Shown here piece after piece: positions 18,962 through 27,778 of a stretch of DNA of 64,000 bases. The stretch's first letter is position 1. The number at the start of each line of letters is the position of its first letter. The position numbers and the translations under genes were made by a program. This stretch comes from Micromussa lordhowensis (Eukaryota; Cnidaria; Anthozoa; Scleractinia; Lobophylliidae): the NCBI GenBank assembly GCA_964020085.1, contig OZ026601.1, positions 32,374,348-32,438,347 on the forward strand. The letters are read 5' to 3'. The notes under the pieces are model-generated. The model was not told the origin of the DNA. It searched no databases and saw only the letters and a list, made by a program, of their open reading frames with translations.

Positions 18962-20621
18962 TTAGACAATAACTAATTGATCTCCCACTTTATCAACAAC
19001 AACATCTTCTTCATAGAGAACAATTGCATGCACTCTAAAATCAGCAGCTGCGGCTTGTGAGAGGCGAAATCTTATGTTCAGTTGCTTTGGATCTCGGCTA
19101 ACCTGTTCTGTTTGATAAGTCAGGTCAAAATATAACATTGGGTAAAGATTCGAAAAATTATTGATATTGAGCTGAGTACCTGTATTATAATCATTCTTTT
19201 TCCATGAATAATTCATTAAATCATAATAGATTCTTGTTTTACTTTCTGTATCATATTCAAGTTCTGGATAGTAGACACCATTACCATATTCAAGACGACA
19301 TGTGCTAAGATGACTATTATTGTTAGCAGCATTAAGTTTAAAAGTATCAAAAATATAAGGATTTGCTGCCATATCATTTGTCTTAAGTCTCTGGAAGTAG
19401 AGGAAAACATGTTGTACTTTATCAATACTAGCTGATATTCTGAAATCACCACTGTTTCTGGTAGTATCTGAAGTTTGGTACATTTCTTTGAGGTATTTCC
19501 ATTTAACGATATTAAATATTAGGTGAAATGTAGACTCGGAAAAAAAAAATTCCGAGTCCCAGATGGGATTTGAACCCACGACCCTCCGTGATCTAGTCGG
19601 ATGCTCTAACCACTGAGCTACTGGAGACTCTATGGTGAGCAAGGGCCAATTTGTGGGTCTTGACTGGAACCGCATCGCGCGGCTACACAGCCAAGTATTG
19701 ACTAGCATATGTGAAACTCACTAACAGCATCACGCTGTCACATTAATGCATATCAAGATGCAGCCAACCAACCTAACCAACCTCAACCAACCAACCAACC
19801 TCAAATCCCATCTGGGACTCGGAATTTTTTTTTTTTTTTTTTTCCGAGTCTACATTTCACCTAATATTTAATATCGTTGTTGTTGTTGTTTCATCTTTAA
19901 CATACTCGTATTTCCATTTACTGGGTTTTTGGTATTCACTGATGAATTTAGTCATCAGAGCATCTTTTGGTTCTAGTCGGGGTACCCATAGATAAAAACG
20001 ATCAATTACTAATCTCAATGTATCAACTGCCCCATATAAGACTTCAGCGTCTGGTGTCAGTTCTATTTCAAATTGGAGATCCATTGGAGGTAACAATCGT
20101 CCTTCTAATTCTTCGAAAAAAGAATACCTATTTAATGGTATACTTGCATTAACATGAGCTCTGTTTTCTGTTAATAAACGCCTACTTTCCAAACCAGTGT
20201 TTGTATCATCTGAAGTCCTATCTGTATCTAAATACCATAAGCTATTTTTGGCTGTACTACGCCCAAAATCATCTGAATATTCTAAAAGATTTTTTGCAAA
20301 AGTTACAAGATGAAGATTATCAGTGTCATAGACGATTTTTCCAGCACTCTTTATTACCATATGCTTAATTAATGAATGCGATCCATTAATAATTGTTGTC
20401 CTGGCGTCTGCATTGTCTCCACCATTTGCTCGAAGGTCTAATTTGAATCGCACTTCAAAAAAGGCGTTAAACCAATCAAGCATAATACCACGATCAGTAA
20501 CATGAAATTTGTATCCTTTCTTATTTTGCTCTTGAGTATTGGCAGGAGCTCTTATAGCGTCTTGAAGACGAAATTGCACTAGTTCGTTTCTCTGAACGTT
20601 CTCTGGTGATCTAAATGCCAT
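18962..20621 (-). pseudogene. Major capsid protein (double jelly roll), split by a SINE-like insert
   Basis: The N-terminal part starts at 20621 (MAFRSPENVQRNELVQF, with AATATATA before the ATG) and reads to a stop inside the insert near 19857. The C-terminal part reads from the insert edge to the stop at 18962 and ends GDQLVIV. The pattern (HVTDRGIMLDWFNAFFEV, YSFFEELEGRLLPPMDLQFEIEL) is that of Polinton hexon-like capsid proteins. The insert (19506-19907) is flanked by a 13-bp duplication. Outside it both halves are in register and free of other stops, so the gene was intact until that event. No capsid protein should be made from this copy. Confidence 0.93.
19506..19907. mobile_element. 402-bp foldback tRNA-SINE-like insert in the capsid gene
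   Basis: Flanked by GTATTTCCATTTA at 19493-19505 and 19908-19920. Both ends are inverted copies of each other over about 70 bp (CGATATTAAATATTAGGTG ... ACTCGG, A/T run, CCGAGTCCCAGATGGGATTT). Inside, the minus strand has a tRNA-like head (19557-19627) with A box TAGCTCAGTGG and B box GGTTCAAATCC. A CCAACC/CAACCAAC microsatellite lies near 19765-19800. A 13-bp duplication fits target-primed (LINE-assisted) insertion. The inverted duplication of the 3' end is unusual for a SINE. Confidence 0.85.
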
Positions 20622-20649
20622 TATATATTTTTTATCAGATTTTTTTTCT

Positions 20650-21048
20650 TTAAGATCGCGCTATAAGATTATTAATCAGTGTATAAACTTCCTCCTGCGT
20701 CCTTGGCTTTGCTCTACCTGGCTTTGACTTTGTTGACTTTGTTGACTTTGTTGACTTTGTTGACTTTGTCGCTTTTTTAGACCCCGAGGACAGCCTTTTT
20801 CGGATAAGCTCACCAGATCGCTCTATAACTTTATCAGCAGCCTTTTTACCAACTCGTTCTCCCGCATGAGAGACACCAGCTTGTATTGCTTTTTTAGCAA
20901 ATGGTTTTAAAACCTGTCCAGTTAAAGCACTAGCTACCTTTTTTAGTGGTTTCATAAGATTGTCTACGATAATTCCATTGCCACGGTGTTTGTAGACATA
21001 TCGTCCCGTTCTTGGGTGATAAATCTTTTTGAACTCTCTTGACTTCAT
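20650..21048 (-). CDS. Small basic virion/core protein with TKS repeats
   Basis: Predicted 132 aa, very basic (about one residue in four is Lys/Arg). It begins MKSREFKKIYHPRTGRYVYKHRGNG. A central amphipathic Ala/Gly/Lys helix (GERVGKKAADKVIERSGELI) precedes about four TKS tripeptides, encoded by an imperfect 9-bp DNA repeat at 20722-20765, and ends RTQEEVYTLINNLIARS. It lies between penton and capsid genes, so a DNA-condensing core or minor capsid role is likely. Confidence 0.6.
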   Translation of the reverse strand: MKSREFKKIYHPRTGRYVYKHRGNGIIVDNLMKPLKKVASALTGQVLKPFAKKAIQAGVSHAGERVGKKAADKVIERSGELIRKRLSSGSKKATKSTKSTKSTKSTKSKPGRAKPRTQEEVYTLINNLIARS

Positions 21049-21054
21049 ATAACA

Positions 21055-21822
21055 TTAATATGGAACTTTTTTTAAGATTAATGAAAATGCTGTGTCAGCA
21101 TGATTTAAATAGACTGGTCTTCTTAAACCATCAGTTACATAGATTCGAACGCTTGAAACTCTTGTTTTATTGATAGGATTAAATATAACACGACGCGGTT
21201 CAAGGGTAAAATTGTAAGAAGGTCTCAGCGTTCCTGTACCAAAACTAAAAACAATATCTGATTCTCTCCCATCTACTAATGAATCAGAGACTAAATCACA
21301 ATGAATATTTAGGACATCTGTATCTTCTGATAGGTTAGGTATCTTAGTACTAACGTTTCTCTCACCTCTTAAGATCACCTTATCGAATCCTATTAGTTTG
21401 CCAAAATTAGATTTACGCAGGTCAAGCTGATAGTTTGCGTCTAAAGTCACTAAGACTCTAAAAGTTGGTTCATCAAAAGTCACCGTAATTGGAAATTCTT
21501 CATCACCATCACCGCGGACTGTTTTAGTCTTTTCCTTAATGTATTTATCAATATCAGTGTAATCCCAAACTCCTTTTGGAAAATCAATATCTGTAAATGT
21601 TTTCCCGCCGTCTTTACTGTAAGCTATCTTTTGATTGTTATAACCAGAATTTATATTTGTCCATGTAAAAGCCATTGAAATAATTTTATTAAAACCAATA
21701 TACCAAATCCCATCACTGTGTTCATAGTCTAAAGTTCTAGAAAACCTTGTAGTAAAATCACCAGGTCGATTACCAGGTTCATCTTTAACTGCAAAACTGC
21801 TTAATGAGATTTCTCTCTCCAT
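21055..21822 (-). CDS. Penton (minor capsid, single jelly roll)
   Basis: Predicted 255 aa. Conserved Polinton-penton features: DFTTRFSR near the N-terminus, YNNQKIAYSKDGGKTF, FPKGVWDYTDIDKYIKE, LDLRKSNFGKLIGFDK, then DVLNIHCDLVSDSLVDGRESDIVFSF and, near the end, VRIYVTDGLRRPVYLN. It forms the pentameric vertices in the family. Six bases separate it from the basic protein downstream. AATTTAT precedes the ATG. It looks intact. Confidence 0.9.
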   Translation of the reverse strand: MEREISLSSFAVKDEPGNRPGDFTTRFSRTLDYEHSDGIWYIGFNKIISMAFTWTNINSGYNNQKIAYSKDGGKTFTDIDFPKGVWDYTDIDKYIKEKTKTVRGDGDEEFPITVTFDEPTFRVLVTLDANYQLDLRKSNFGKLIGFDKVILRGERNVSTKIPNLSEDTDVLNIHCDLVSDSLVDGRESDIVFSFGTGTLRPSYNFTLEPRRVIFNPINKTRVSSVRIYVTDGLRRPVYLNHADTAFSLILKKVPY

Positions 21823-21856
21823 ATAAATTAATGTAAATATAATTTACTAGTGTGTA

Positions 21857-22339
21857 CTAAACCCCAAAATATTTTTTCACTAACTTTTGATATTGCGACT
21901 TATTGATTGATTTTGTTCGTAATAGAGTGTCTAAGATAGTTTGACCCATATTTCTCATCTTGACACTTGTATTGCCTGCTTCCATTTCACCAATAATTAG
22001 TGTTAATTTCTTTAGTAATTCTTTAGCATCATTATAGAAATACACACCACTTCCACTGACTCTTTTGGTCCCGTAACCTTTCGTTGATTTGCTTTTAAAT
22101 TTATATTGCTTAATATAATCATTAAGCTCTCCTCTAAATCGGTCTGAATTTTGATGTATTCTATCTCTTTCTGCTGCATCAATCTCACCTTTATTAAATT
22201 TTTTAGTAGCGTTTGCTTTAAAAGCAATTACTTGTCTTCTTCTCCTTTCAGCATCTTTTACAACTTTATCTAGATAATTTCGTTGTTTTGTTGCAGTCAT
22301 TTCAGGTTCGGCCAGTCTCAGTTCAACATCGATCATCAT
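21857..22339 (-). CDS. Conserved Polinton protein, unknown function (160 aa)
   Basis: Starts near 22339 (or at the inner Met, MTATKQRNYLDK) and overlaps the upstream gene by 17 bp. It has a charged helical N-terminal half (VKDAERRRRQVIAF, KFNKGEIDAAERDRIH) and a compact C-terminal half (GSGVYFYNDAKELLKKL, GNTSVKMRNMGQTILDTLL, KSQYQKLVKKYF). I recall this C-terminal pattern from other cnidarian Polintons, but no function. It lacks the TATATA box, so it probably depends on translation of the upstream gene. Position next to penton suggests a structural or assembly role. Confidence 0.75.
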   Translation of the reverse strand: MMIDVELRLAEPEMTATKQRNYLDKVVKDAERRRRQVIAFKANATKKFNKGEIDAAERDRIHQNSDRFRGELNDYIKQYKFKSKSTKGYGTKRVSGSGVYFYNDAKELLKKLTLIIGEMEAGNTSVKMRNMGQTILDTLLRTKSINKSQYQKLVKKYFGV

Positions 22340-22856
22340 AGTTGGGAAGTTCCAAATGATCTAAAATCTTATTTGCTTCTCTTTCATCTTCTCCCCCCTC
22401 TCGTGGTGCTTCTATAGCTGGAGGATCTTCATCATATTCGGGTGGTAAAGATTCATCTCCTTCTTCTAGATTCCAAAAACTAGAATCCATTTCATATTTT
22501 GGTGGCGGCCCTTCAGGCATCTTAGCTATTTGTTTTTCTGTCTGCGGCGCTACGTAATCTTGGAGATCTAATAATCCTTCCACATCCATATCTTCATATG
22601 GATCTACTTCTGGTGCATAATCAATTTCATCTGCTTTACCCGCTGGGGCAGGACGTATTCTCATTTGTGGTCTATTCTTAGGCTTTTGTGCCCTTAAACC
22701 CTCTATGATTTCATCAAGTCTAAAAGATTTTGTTATCCTTGCGTCAGAGGTCTTACTCTTTATCTTCTCTTCAGTGATCTCATCATATAGCTGATTCTTC
22801 ATCTTTCCAGTCTCTGTCCGCTTCTGAGCTAATCGTTTCCAATTTGACAGACTCAT
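22323..22856 (-). CDS. Acidic proline-rich protein with PPxY late-domain motifs
   Basis: The best start is the ATG at 22856 (MSLSNWKRLAQKR), directly preceded by TATAAATAT; an ATG at 22901 is less likely. Predicted 177 aa. A basic N-terminal third is followed by a long acidic, proline-rich disordered region with two PPxY motifs: PPKY in GPPPKYEMD and PPEY in LPPEYDEDPP. PPxY motifs recruit NEDD4-family ubiquitin ligases and ESCRT machinery, and in adenovirus pVI and penton they serve trafficking. Here they suggest a virion or egress adaptor. Function is inferred from motifs only. Confidence 0.65.
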   Translation of the reverse strand: MSLSNWKRLAQKRTETGKMKNQLYDEITEEKIKSKTSDARITKSFRLDEIIEGLRAQKPKNRPQMRIRPAPAGKADEIDYAPEVDPYEDMDVEGLLDLQDYVAPQTEKQIAKMPEGPPPKYEMDSSFWNLEEGDESLPPEYDEDPPAIEAPREGGEDEREANKILDHLELPNYDDRC

Positions 22857-22927
22857 ATATTTATAGAGATTTTTTATATTATGTGATATATTATGCGACA
22901 TTTATTAAAAAAATATTAATTATATAG
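22857..22927. promoter_or_regulatory. Divergent promoter region between the two gene blocks
   Basis: Only 71 bp separate the start codons of the leftward block (22856) and the rightward packaging ATPase (22928). The region is almost pure A/T, with TATAAATAT against the left start and AATTATATAG against the right start. It must contain both promoters. Confidence 0.6.
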
Positions 22928-23563
22928 ATGAAAATTCCTAATTATGATTCAGCTTCTAATAATGACCGCAATTTCAAACGACTGCTACCTTATATGCCTT
23001 CAGACACTTTTCGAATGTTAATTTGTGGACCAAGCGGTTGTGGTAAAACTAACGTTCTTATGCATATGCTTTATAATCTACTCTACTATGATAAGATTTA
23101 CTTGTTTTCTAAAAATCTCGAGCAACCGAAGTACAGACAACTATTAGAAACATTTCGACCCATTTCAGAAGAGGTTGGTTATGATGTCATAGAAGAGAGT
23201 AATGGTGATGTCATTCCTCTGGAAAGCCTAGACCACGATAATCAAAAAATAGTTATCTTTGATGACTTTGCTTGTGAACGAAACCAAAAACCTCTCATTG
23301 AATATTTTATTGGTGGCCGTCATAAAAATTGCAGTGTAACCTATTTAAGTCAATCTTATTATCTCACTCCCAAAGACATCAGGTTGAATTGCTCTCATTT
23401 TTGTATTTTTAACTCTCCAAGTAATGCAGAGACAGCAAGAATGTGTAAAGAAGTCAATGTACCTAAGAAGCGATTCGAGAGTGCGACTAGTGAGCCTTAT
23501 AGTTTTGCGTACATTGATAAGACTAAAAAGACAATTAGAAAAAATTTCAATGAAAATATATAG
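22928..23563 (+). CDS. Genome-packaging ATPase (FtsK/HerA-like)
   Basis: Predicted 211 aa. Walker A GPSGCGKT (residues 34-41), Walker B KIVIFDDF (about 98-105), and the following conserved segment VTYLSQSYYLTPKDIRLNC. The C-terminus contains FAYIDKTKKTIRKNF. These are the A32-like/FtsK-type ATPases that pump viral DNA into the capsid. It starts the rightward block. Its stop is one base before the next start codon (TAG-G-ATG). Confidence 0.92.
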   Translation: MKIPNYDSASNNDRNFKRLLPYMPSDTFRMLICGPSGCGKTNVLMHMLYNLLYYDKIYLFSKNLEQPKYRQLLETFRPISEEVGYDVIEESNGDVIPLESLDHDNQKIVIFDDFACERNQKPLIEYFIGGRHKNCSVTYLSQSYYLTPKDIRLNCSHFCIFNSPSNAETARMCKEVNVPKKRFESATSEPYSFAYIDKTKKTIRKNFNENI

Positions 23564-23564
23564 G

Positions 23565-23792
23565 ATGGATAGAATTAGTTTGCCGAGAAGATTAACACAC
23601 GAAATATTTAATGTGTTTAATGAGATAAATTTTTTATTAGAGAATCTTACTAGTAAACTAGAATGTTTAAAAGAAGTTGAAAAAAAATACAACGAATCTA
23701 TTTCTGATGAAATATTATTATTAATTAAAAATCTCAAAATGTTAGATTCTGATTACTTAAGAGATAAAGAAGAAGAAGAAGAAGAAATTTAA
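23565..23792 (+). CDS. Small coiled-coil acidic-tailed protein
   Basis: Predicted 75 aa beginning MDRISLPRRLTHEIFNVFNE, helical throughout, with a tail of consecutive glutamates. The ATG at 23565 is one base after the ATPase stop and lacks a TATATA box, so it is probably translated by termination-reinitiation from the ATPase message. No family recognised. Confidence 0.55.
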   Translation: MDRISLPRRLTHEIFNVFNEINFLLENLTSKLECLKEVEKKYNESISDEILLLIKNLKMLDSDYLRDKEEEEEEI

Positions 23793-23807
23793 TTTAGTAT
23801 ATTATAT

Positions 23808-26800
23808 ATGGGTTTTAGCAATGGACAACTTGAATCAACATCAGCAACAGGAAGAGGTGAAAAAGGTGATCCTGGTTTACCTGGAATTGGATTTAGTCTA
23901 ACTGATGATGGTAATTTTGACATTGATAGTAAGCGATTAACTGAAGTAGCCCTTCCTATCGATAATAATGATGCAGCAACAAAAGAGTATGTAGATAATA
24001 ACCTACCAGCTATTGATTTGTCACCTTATCTGAAAAGAGATGGAACAACTTCAATTACTGGTAATTTAAATATGAATAATCATAAGATTAGTGATTTAGA
24101 AGATGCTACTAATGATAATGATGCTGTACCTCTAAAACAATTAAAGGAGATGACAACAGATCATAGGACAAATTATCATTTGCAACCTAGTTTTACTTTT
24201 TATAAAGATTTTGGTGATAAAGCAGAATGTACTAAAGGATCTATACCTATTCCTGGGCACACTGATCATTTTGAACTATTAGAAGCGCCTCGAGAAGGGG
24301 CGCAATCTGGTTATGCTTATTCTACTGTTCGACTAGTGAACAATTTAGAAATAGATCCTAATTATTCTATCGTTTTTGAAATATTTGGATATGATGGAAC
24401 AAATATAGTTACAGATGGTGATTCAGATAGGCTATTATTTACAAATGTCACTGGTAATGCAAACATAATTGATTTTAGTCATGATTGGTTTAGCAATTAC
24501 GCAAAAGCTTACATAATATTTAATAGTTCTAAAAGAGATGTGAACATCCGTTTACAATTTCGATATTATGGTTCCAGTAACTCTAATTTTAAATTTCTAT
24601 TTTTTAGTAGATGTGTCAAAGGAATACAAAGGACTAGTTTTGATCATAGATTATTTAATGTTAAAAGTACTGATTTTTCAGGAACAATATTAAATTTTGA
24701 ACCAATCAATATGAATAATGAAAAGATAATCAATATTGGTAATCCTACTGACCCTAAAGATGCAACAACCAAAGAATATGTTGACGATGAAGACGCTAAA
24801 CAGGATATTGCTATTAATGATTTATCTTCTAGAAAAGCAGATAGGTCAGAAGTATTACTCCTAAACGGAAGCCAAAACATGACTGGTAATCTTTCTATGA
24901 ATGGAAATAGGATTTTTAGCTTACCTATTCCAACTGGGTCGCAGCAACCTGTGACAAAGACTTATTTAGAAAGTCAAATTGCTTCCATACCACAACCTGA
25001 TTTAAGTCTTTATATCAAAGTAGATGGTTCACGCGCTATGACTGGAAGTCTCCAAATGGGTGATAATGCTATCACTGGAATTAGGAGTAGTTCAGCAGAT
25101 AATGCAGCCCTAACAGTTGGTGGCGCAAAATCTACTTATCTACCACTTTTAGGAGATAGAGGTATGGAAGGAGATCTCAATATGGGGGGTAATTCAATTA
25201 TAAATATAAAACCTTTTGTTGAAGATGATTCAAGTCAAGCTGCACAAAATGCTCAATCTAATTATGTTATTAACTTTGGATATTTTCACGGACAAAGAGG
25301 AGATTTAAAAAGAGAAATAAATGATGTCTCTGCAGCAGCGCTTAATAGAAAAAATCCTGATCCGATGGAAGACTCCATTGATATGGCTAATCATAGCATT
25401 ATCCGCTTGAAAGATCCAAAGTCATCAGATAGCTTTCACGCTTCCACTGTTAACTATGTTAATAGGACAATTACTGATAATAACGCTGTAATTAACACTT
25501 TGATTACAGATAAAGTCAATGAATCTGAAGCACTTAATATAAAAGCAAACCGACAAGAGAATGAATTCTCTTTTGTCATGGATGATGATTTGTTTAAGGA
25601 AGATGATGATGATATTGTCAAAGTAAGAAAAGTCGACAAAGATTACTATAATATCAACAAATCTACTTATCAATTTAAAATTAAGTATGACTCTGCTATC
25701 GGCTATTATAGCACCCGATTAACTATTGATTTAAAATCGTTAGATTTAGGCGAGTATACATTAGCTTTTGAAATGTATTATGGTAATCTAGTAGATCGAA
25801 ACGAATTGGTTGTCAACGCAGTATCCGAAACATTAAATGTTTCACGTAATAATACAAATACTTTTACCGATCACAGTAGAACAATAGTGAATTTTCATAA
25901 ATATGGAAACCTTGGGATTATTGATTTAGATATTGATTTAACTTTAAAGTATAAGAATGGTGAAACTTATGATGCAGAAACAAACATCTTTGTAATTGTT
26001 TATGGCGTAAGTGGTCATCAGAATGACGTTGACTCGAGAATTTGGGATAGATTCTATTACATCAGAAACAAAATCGTCTATTTTGAAGCATCTATTAATA
26101 TGTCTAATTATCAAATAAAAGGATTAAATGATGGAAATGAAAACGATGATGCGGTTAATGTGAAACAACTAAATGAATCAGAAGATAATGTTGTAAAATA
26201 TGTTGATGGTGAAATTGCAAAAGTAAATAGTGAAATTGCAAAAGAAAATCCTACTATTAATCAAAATAAAAATTTTCTAGATTTATTAGTAAAATATATA
26301 TTAAGAAATGAATCAAAGTTCACTCTAATAAAAGATTTGTATTTTTCTGATAATGATGAAGCTAGATTACAAAATACATATGCGTTTGCAACTCCTAATA
26401 ATAGAGTGGATTATTACACTTTTTATTATGTATTTCAACATAGCGCAACTACAAATAGTGTAATGTCTATACTTTTTAGATATGGACACTTAGCACTTCT
26501 TAGGTATATTCATATTGATAAAAGCAAAGTCGTACTTTCACGTAATCCTTTAATAGATGAACCATCTTTAAAAACATTTAATATTCCAAATAACGCTTTA
26601 GGAAAGCAAGTCCTATTTTGGATTTGGGAGAAAGACGAAGTTATGAACATAATTTTTAGTGGAATTAGTAATCCAATCGCTTTTAATGATGGTGTTAAAG
26701 GTTATGACCATCTAAGATATATACATGTGGATGATAATCCTTTCACTAGAAAAAGAGGATTAATAACAAGGAATGTTTGGGATAATAATAGTACAGCATT

Positions 26801-26846
26801 TGAAAATGTGAAAGAATTTGAAAAGAGTGAAGGAACTATTATATAA
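23808..26846 (+). CDS. Fiber-like protein 1 (collagen-like plus phage-tail-type repeats)
   Basis: Predicted 1,012 aa; ATTATAT abuts the ATG. The N-terminal tag MGFSNGQ is followed by a short collagen-like GEKGDPGLPG. Four or more degenerate repeats follow, of the type mTGNLsMNgnkI..L..P....DaatKeYVD, known from phage tail fibers and putative Polinton/adintovirus fibers (near residues 60-110, 290-320, 355-390, 420-450, 520-545 and 765-790). Interspersed globular regions may be heads or knobs. Likely a trimeric host-attachment protein. It shares its N-terminus with the next gene. Intact reading frame. Confidence 0.8.
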   Translation: MGFSNGQLESTSATGRGEKGDPGLPGIGFSLTDDGNFDIDSKRLTEVALPIDNNDAATKEYVDNNLPAIDLSPYLKRDGTTSITGNLNMNNHKISDLEDATNDNDAVPLKQLKEMTTDHRTNYHLQPSFTFYKDFGDKAECTKGSIPIPGHTDHFELLEAPREGAQSGYAYSTVRLVNNLEIDPNYSIVFEIFGYDGTNIVTDGDSDRLLFTNVTGNANIIDFSHDWFSNYAKAYIIFNSSKRDVNIRLQFRYYGSSNSNFKFLFFSRCVKGIQRTSFDHRLFNVKSTDFSGTILNFEPINMNNEKIINIGNPTDPKDATTKEYVDDEDAKQDIAINDLSSRKADRSEVLLLNGSQNMTGNLSMNGNRIFSLPIPTGSQQPVTKTYLESQIASIPQPDLSLYIKVDGSRAMTGSLQMGDNAITGIRSSSADNAALTVGGAKSTYLPLLGDRGMEGDLNMGGNSIINIKPFVEDDSSQAAQNAQSNYVINFGYFHGQRGDLKREINDVSAAALNRKNPDPMEDSIDMANHSIIRLKDPKSSDSFHASTVNYVNRTITDNNAVINTLITDKVNESEALNIKANRQENEFSFVMDDDLFKEDDDDIVKVRKVDKDYYNINKSTYQFKIKYDSAIGYYSTRLTIDLKSLDLGEYTLAFEMYYGNLVDRNELVVNAVSETLNVSRNNTNTFTDHSRTIVNFHKYGNLGIIDLDIDLTLKYKNGETYDAETNIFVIVYGVSGHQNDVDSRIWDRFYYIRNKIVYFEASINMSNYQIKGLNDGNENDDAVNVKQLNESEDNVVKYVDGEIAKVNSEIAKENPTINQNKNFLDLLVKYILRNESKFTLIKDLYFSDNDEARLQNTYAFATPNNRVDYYTFYYVFQHSATTNSVMSILFRYGHLALLRYIHIDKSKVVLSRNPLIDEPSLKTFNIPNNALGKQVLFWIWEKDEVMNIIFSGISNPIAFNDGVKGYDHLRYIHVDDNPFTRKRGLITRNVWDNNSTAFENVKEFEKSEGTII

Positions 26847-26866
26847 ATAAATGTATATATATATAT

Positions 26867-27637
26867 ATGGGGTTTACTAATGGACAACATGACAAACCAT
26901 CAACAACAGGAAAAGTAGAAAAGGTTAAAAAAAGAATAGGCTTAAAATTAACTCCAGACAACCATTTCCATTTACAAAACAAGAGATTAACTAACATTTC
27001 CGCTCCAATAAATGATCATGATGCAACCACTAAACGTTTCGTCTCTGATTTATTAAAGACAAAAGCAGCAACTACATACGTTAATAATGAACTAGCTAAA
27101 AAGACTAACTTATCTGCTTTAAAGGATTACGCTTTAATTACTGATTTAGGAACTTTAGCAATCGAATTCAATGATGCATTAAAAAGCAAAGTCGATTACA
27201 ATGATTTAGAGACTAAGACGCAAGATAATAATTTAGCAGCTAATACGCAAAAAACATACCCGTTCATCACCGTCTATGCAGAAGAGAATGGACCACTGAT
27301 TAAAGGTTCTCTCCAATGGAGTTTCGGTAATGGATGTGAGCGAAATAAGCAATATGGTTGGCCTAGTCCTGTAGACGGTAAAGTAGTTCGTGGTAGCATT
27401 TGTGTTTGTGCTGGCAATCATCAAGCATCCGAAGTGATCGTTGGCTTAGTTCTTAATGGCACGGATAAAGATTTAAAAATTGTCAAACCTGTGGATGAAT
27501 GGTCAAAGATGACTATTTTCAGCGATCCGATTACGATACGAGCGGGCGACAGGATCAATTTTCGAAGCAAAACATCGAATTCTTCTGTAACACACGCGAT
27601 GATTAACATTTTGATAGAAATAGACTTTCAACCGTGA
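26867..27637 (+). CDS. Fiber-like protein 2, short paralogue with different head
   Basis: Predicted 256 aa; starts MGFTNGQ after a TATATATATAT stretch. The first 70 residues parallel fiber 1 (tag, KRLTNISAPINDHDATTKRFV). A short coiled-coil shaft follows (YVNNELAKKTNLSALKDYA), then a distinct beta-rich C-terminal domain (about 145-256: ITVYAEENGPLIKGSLQWSF ... DPITIRAGDRINFRSKT). It is probably an alternative attachment fiber. Only 20 bp separate the fiber 1 stop from this start. Confidence 0.7.
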   Translation: MGFTNGQHDKPSTTGKVEKVKKRIGLKLTPDNHFHLQNKRLTNISAPINDHDATTKRFVSDLLKTKAATTYVNNELAKKTNLSALKDYALITDLGTLAIEFNDALKSKVDYNDLETKTQDNNLAANTQKTYPFITVYAEENGPLIKGSLQWSFGNGCERNKQYGWPSPVDGKVVRGSICVCAGNHQASEVIVGLVLNGTDKDLKIVKPVDEWSKMTIFSDPITIRAGDRINFRSKTSNSSVTHAMINILIEIDFQP

Positions 27638-27666
27638 AGCGTGAATGCATAAAATATTAGGAGTCC

Positions 27667-27730
27667 AAACAAAGAAATTGTCTTATGCCATAAGACACTG
27701 CGTGGGTGTTAAACAAAGAAATTGTCTTAT
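27667..27730. repeat. Duplicated 20-bp word upstream of the eIF1-like gene
   Basis: AAACAAAGAAATTGTCTTAT occurs at 27667-27686 and again at 27711-27730, with a small inverted CTTATGCCATAAG at the first copy. It fills the 141-bp gap between fiber 2 and the eIF1-like gene, the only gene in the right block with neither a TATATA box nor an overlap with its neighbour. It may be a promoter, terminator or processing signal. Confidence 0.5.
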
Positions 27731-27778
27731 CATTTTTTGTCACGCATTTTAGAAAAATTTATCTTATCCAAAGAATAG

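Noticed and set aside
19557..19627. tRNA gene in the Polinton
   Set aside because: It has A and B boxes but lies inside a 402-bp insert with target duplications, and the anticodon stem is imperfect; read as a SINE head.
18962..19708. An independent 248-aa gene starting with tRNA-like translated residues
   Set aside because: Its first third is translated insert sequence; the rest is the C-terminal half of the capsid gene.
25425..25673. Minus-strand ORFs within the fiber gene
   Set aside because: Shadow frames of the repetitive fiber coding sequence.
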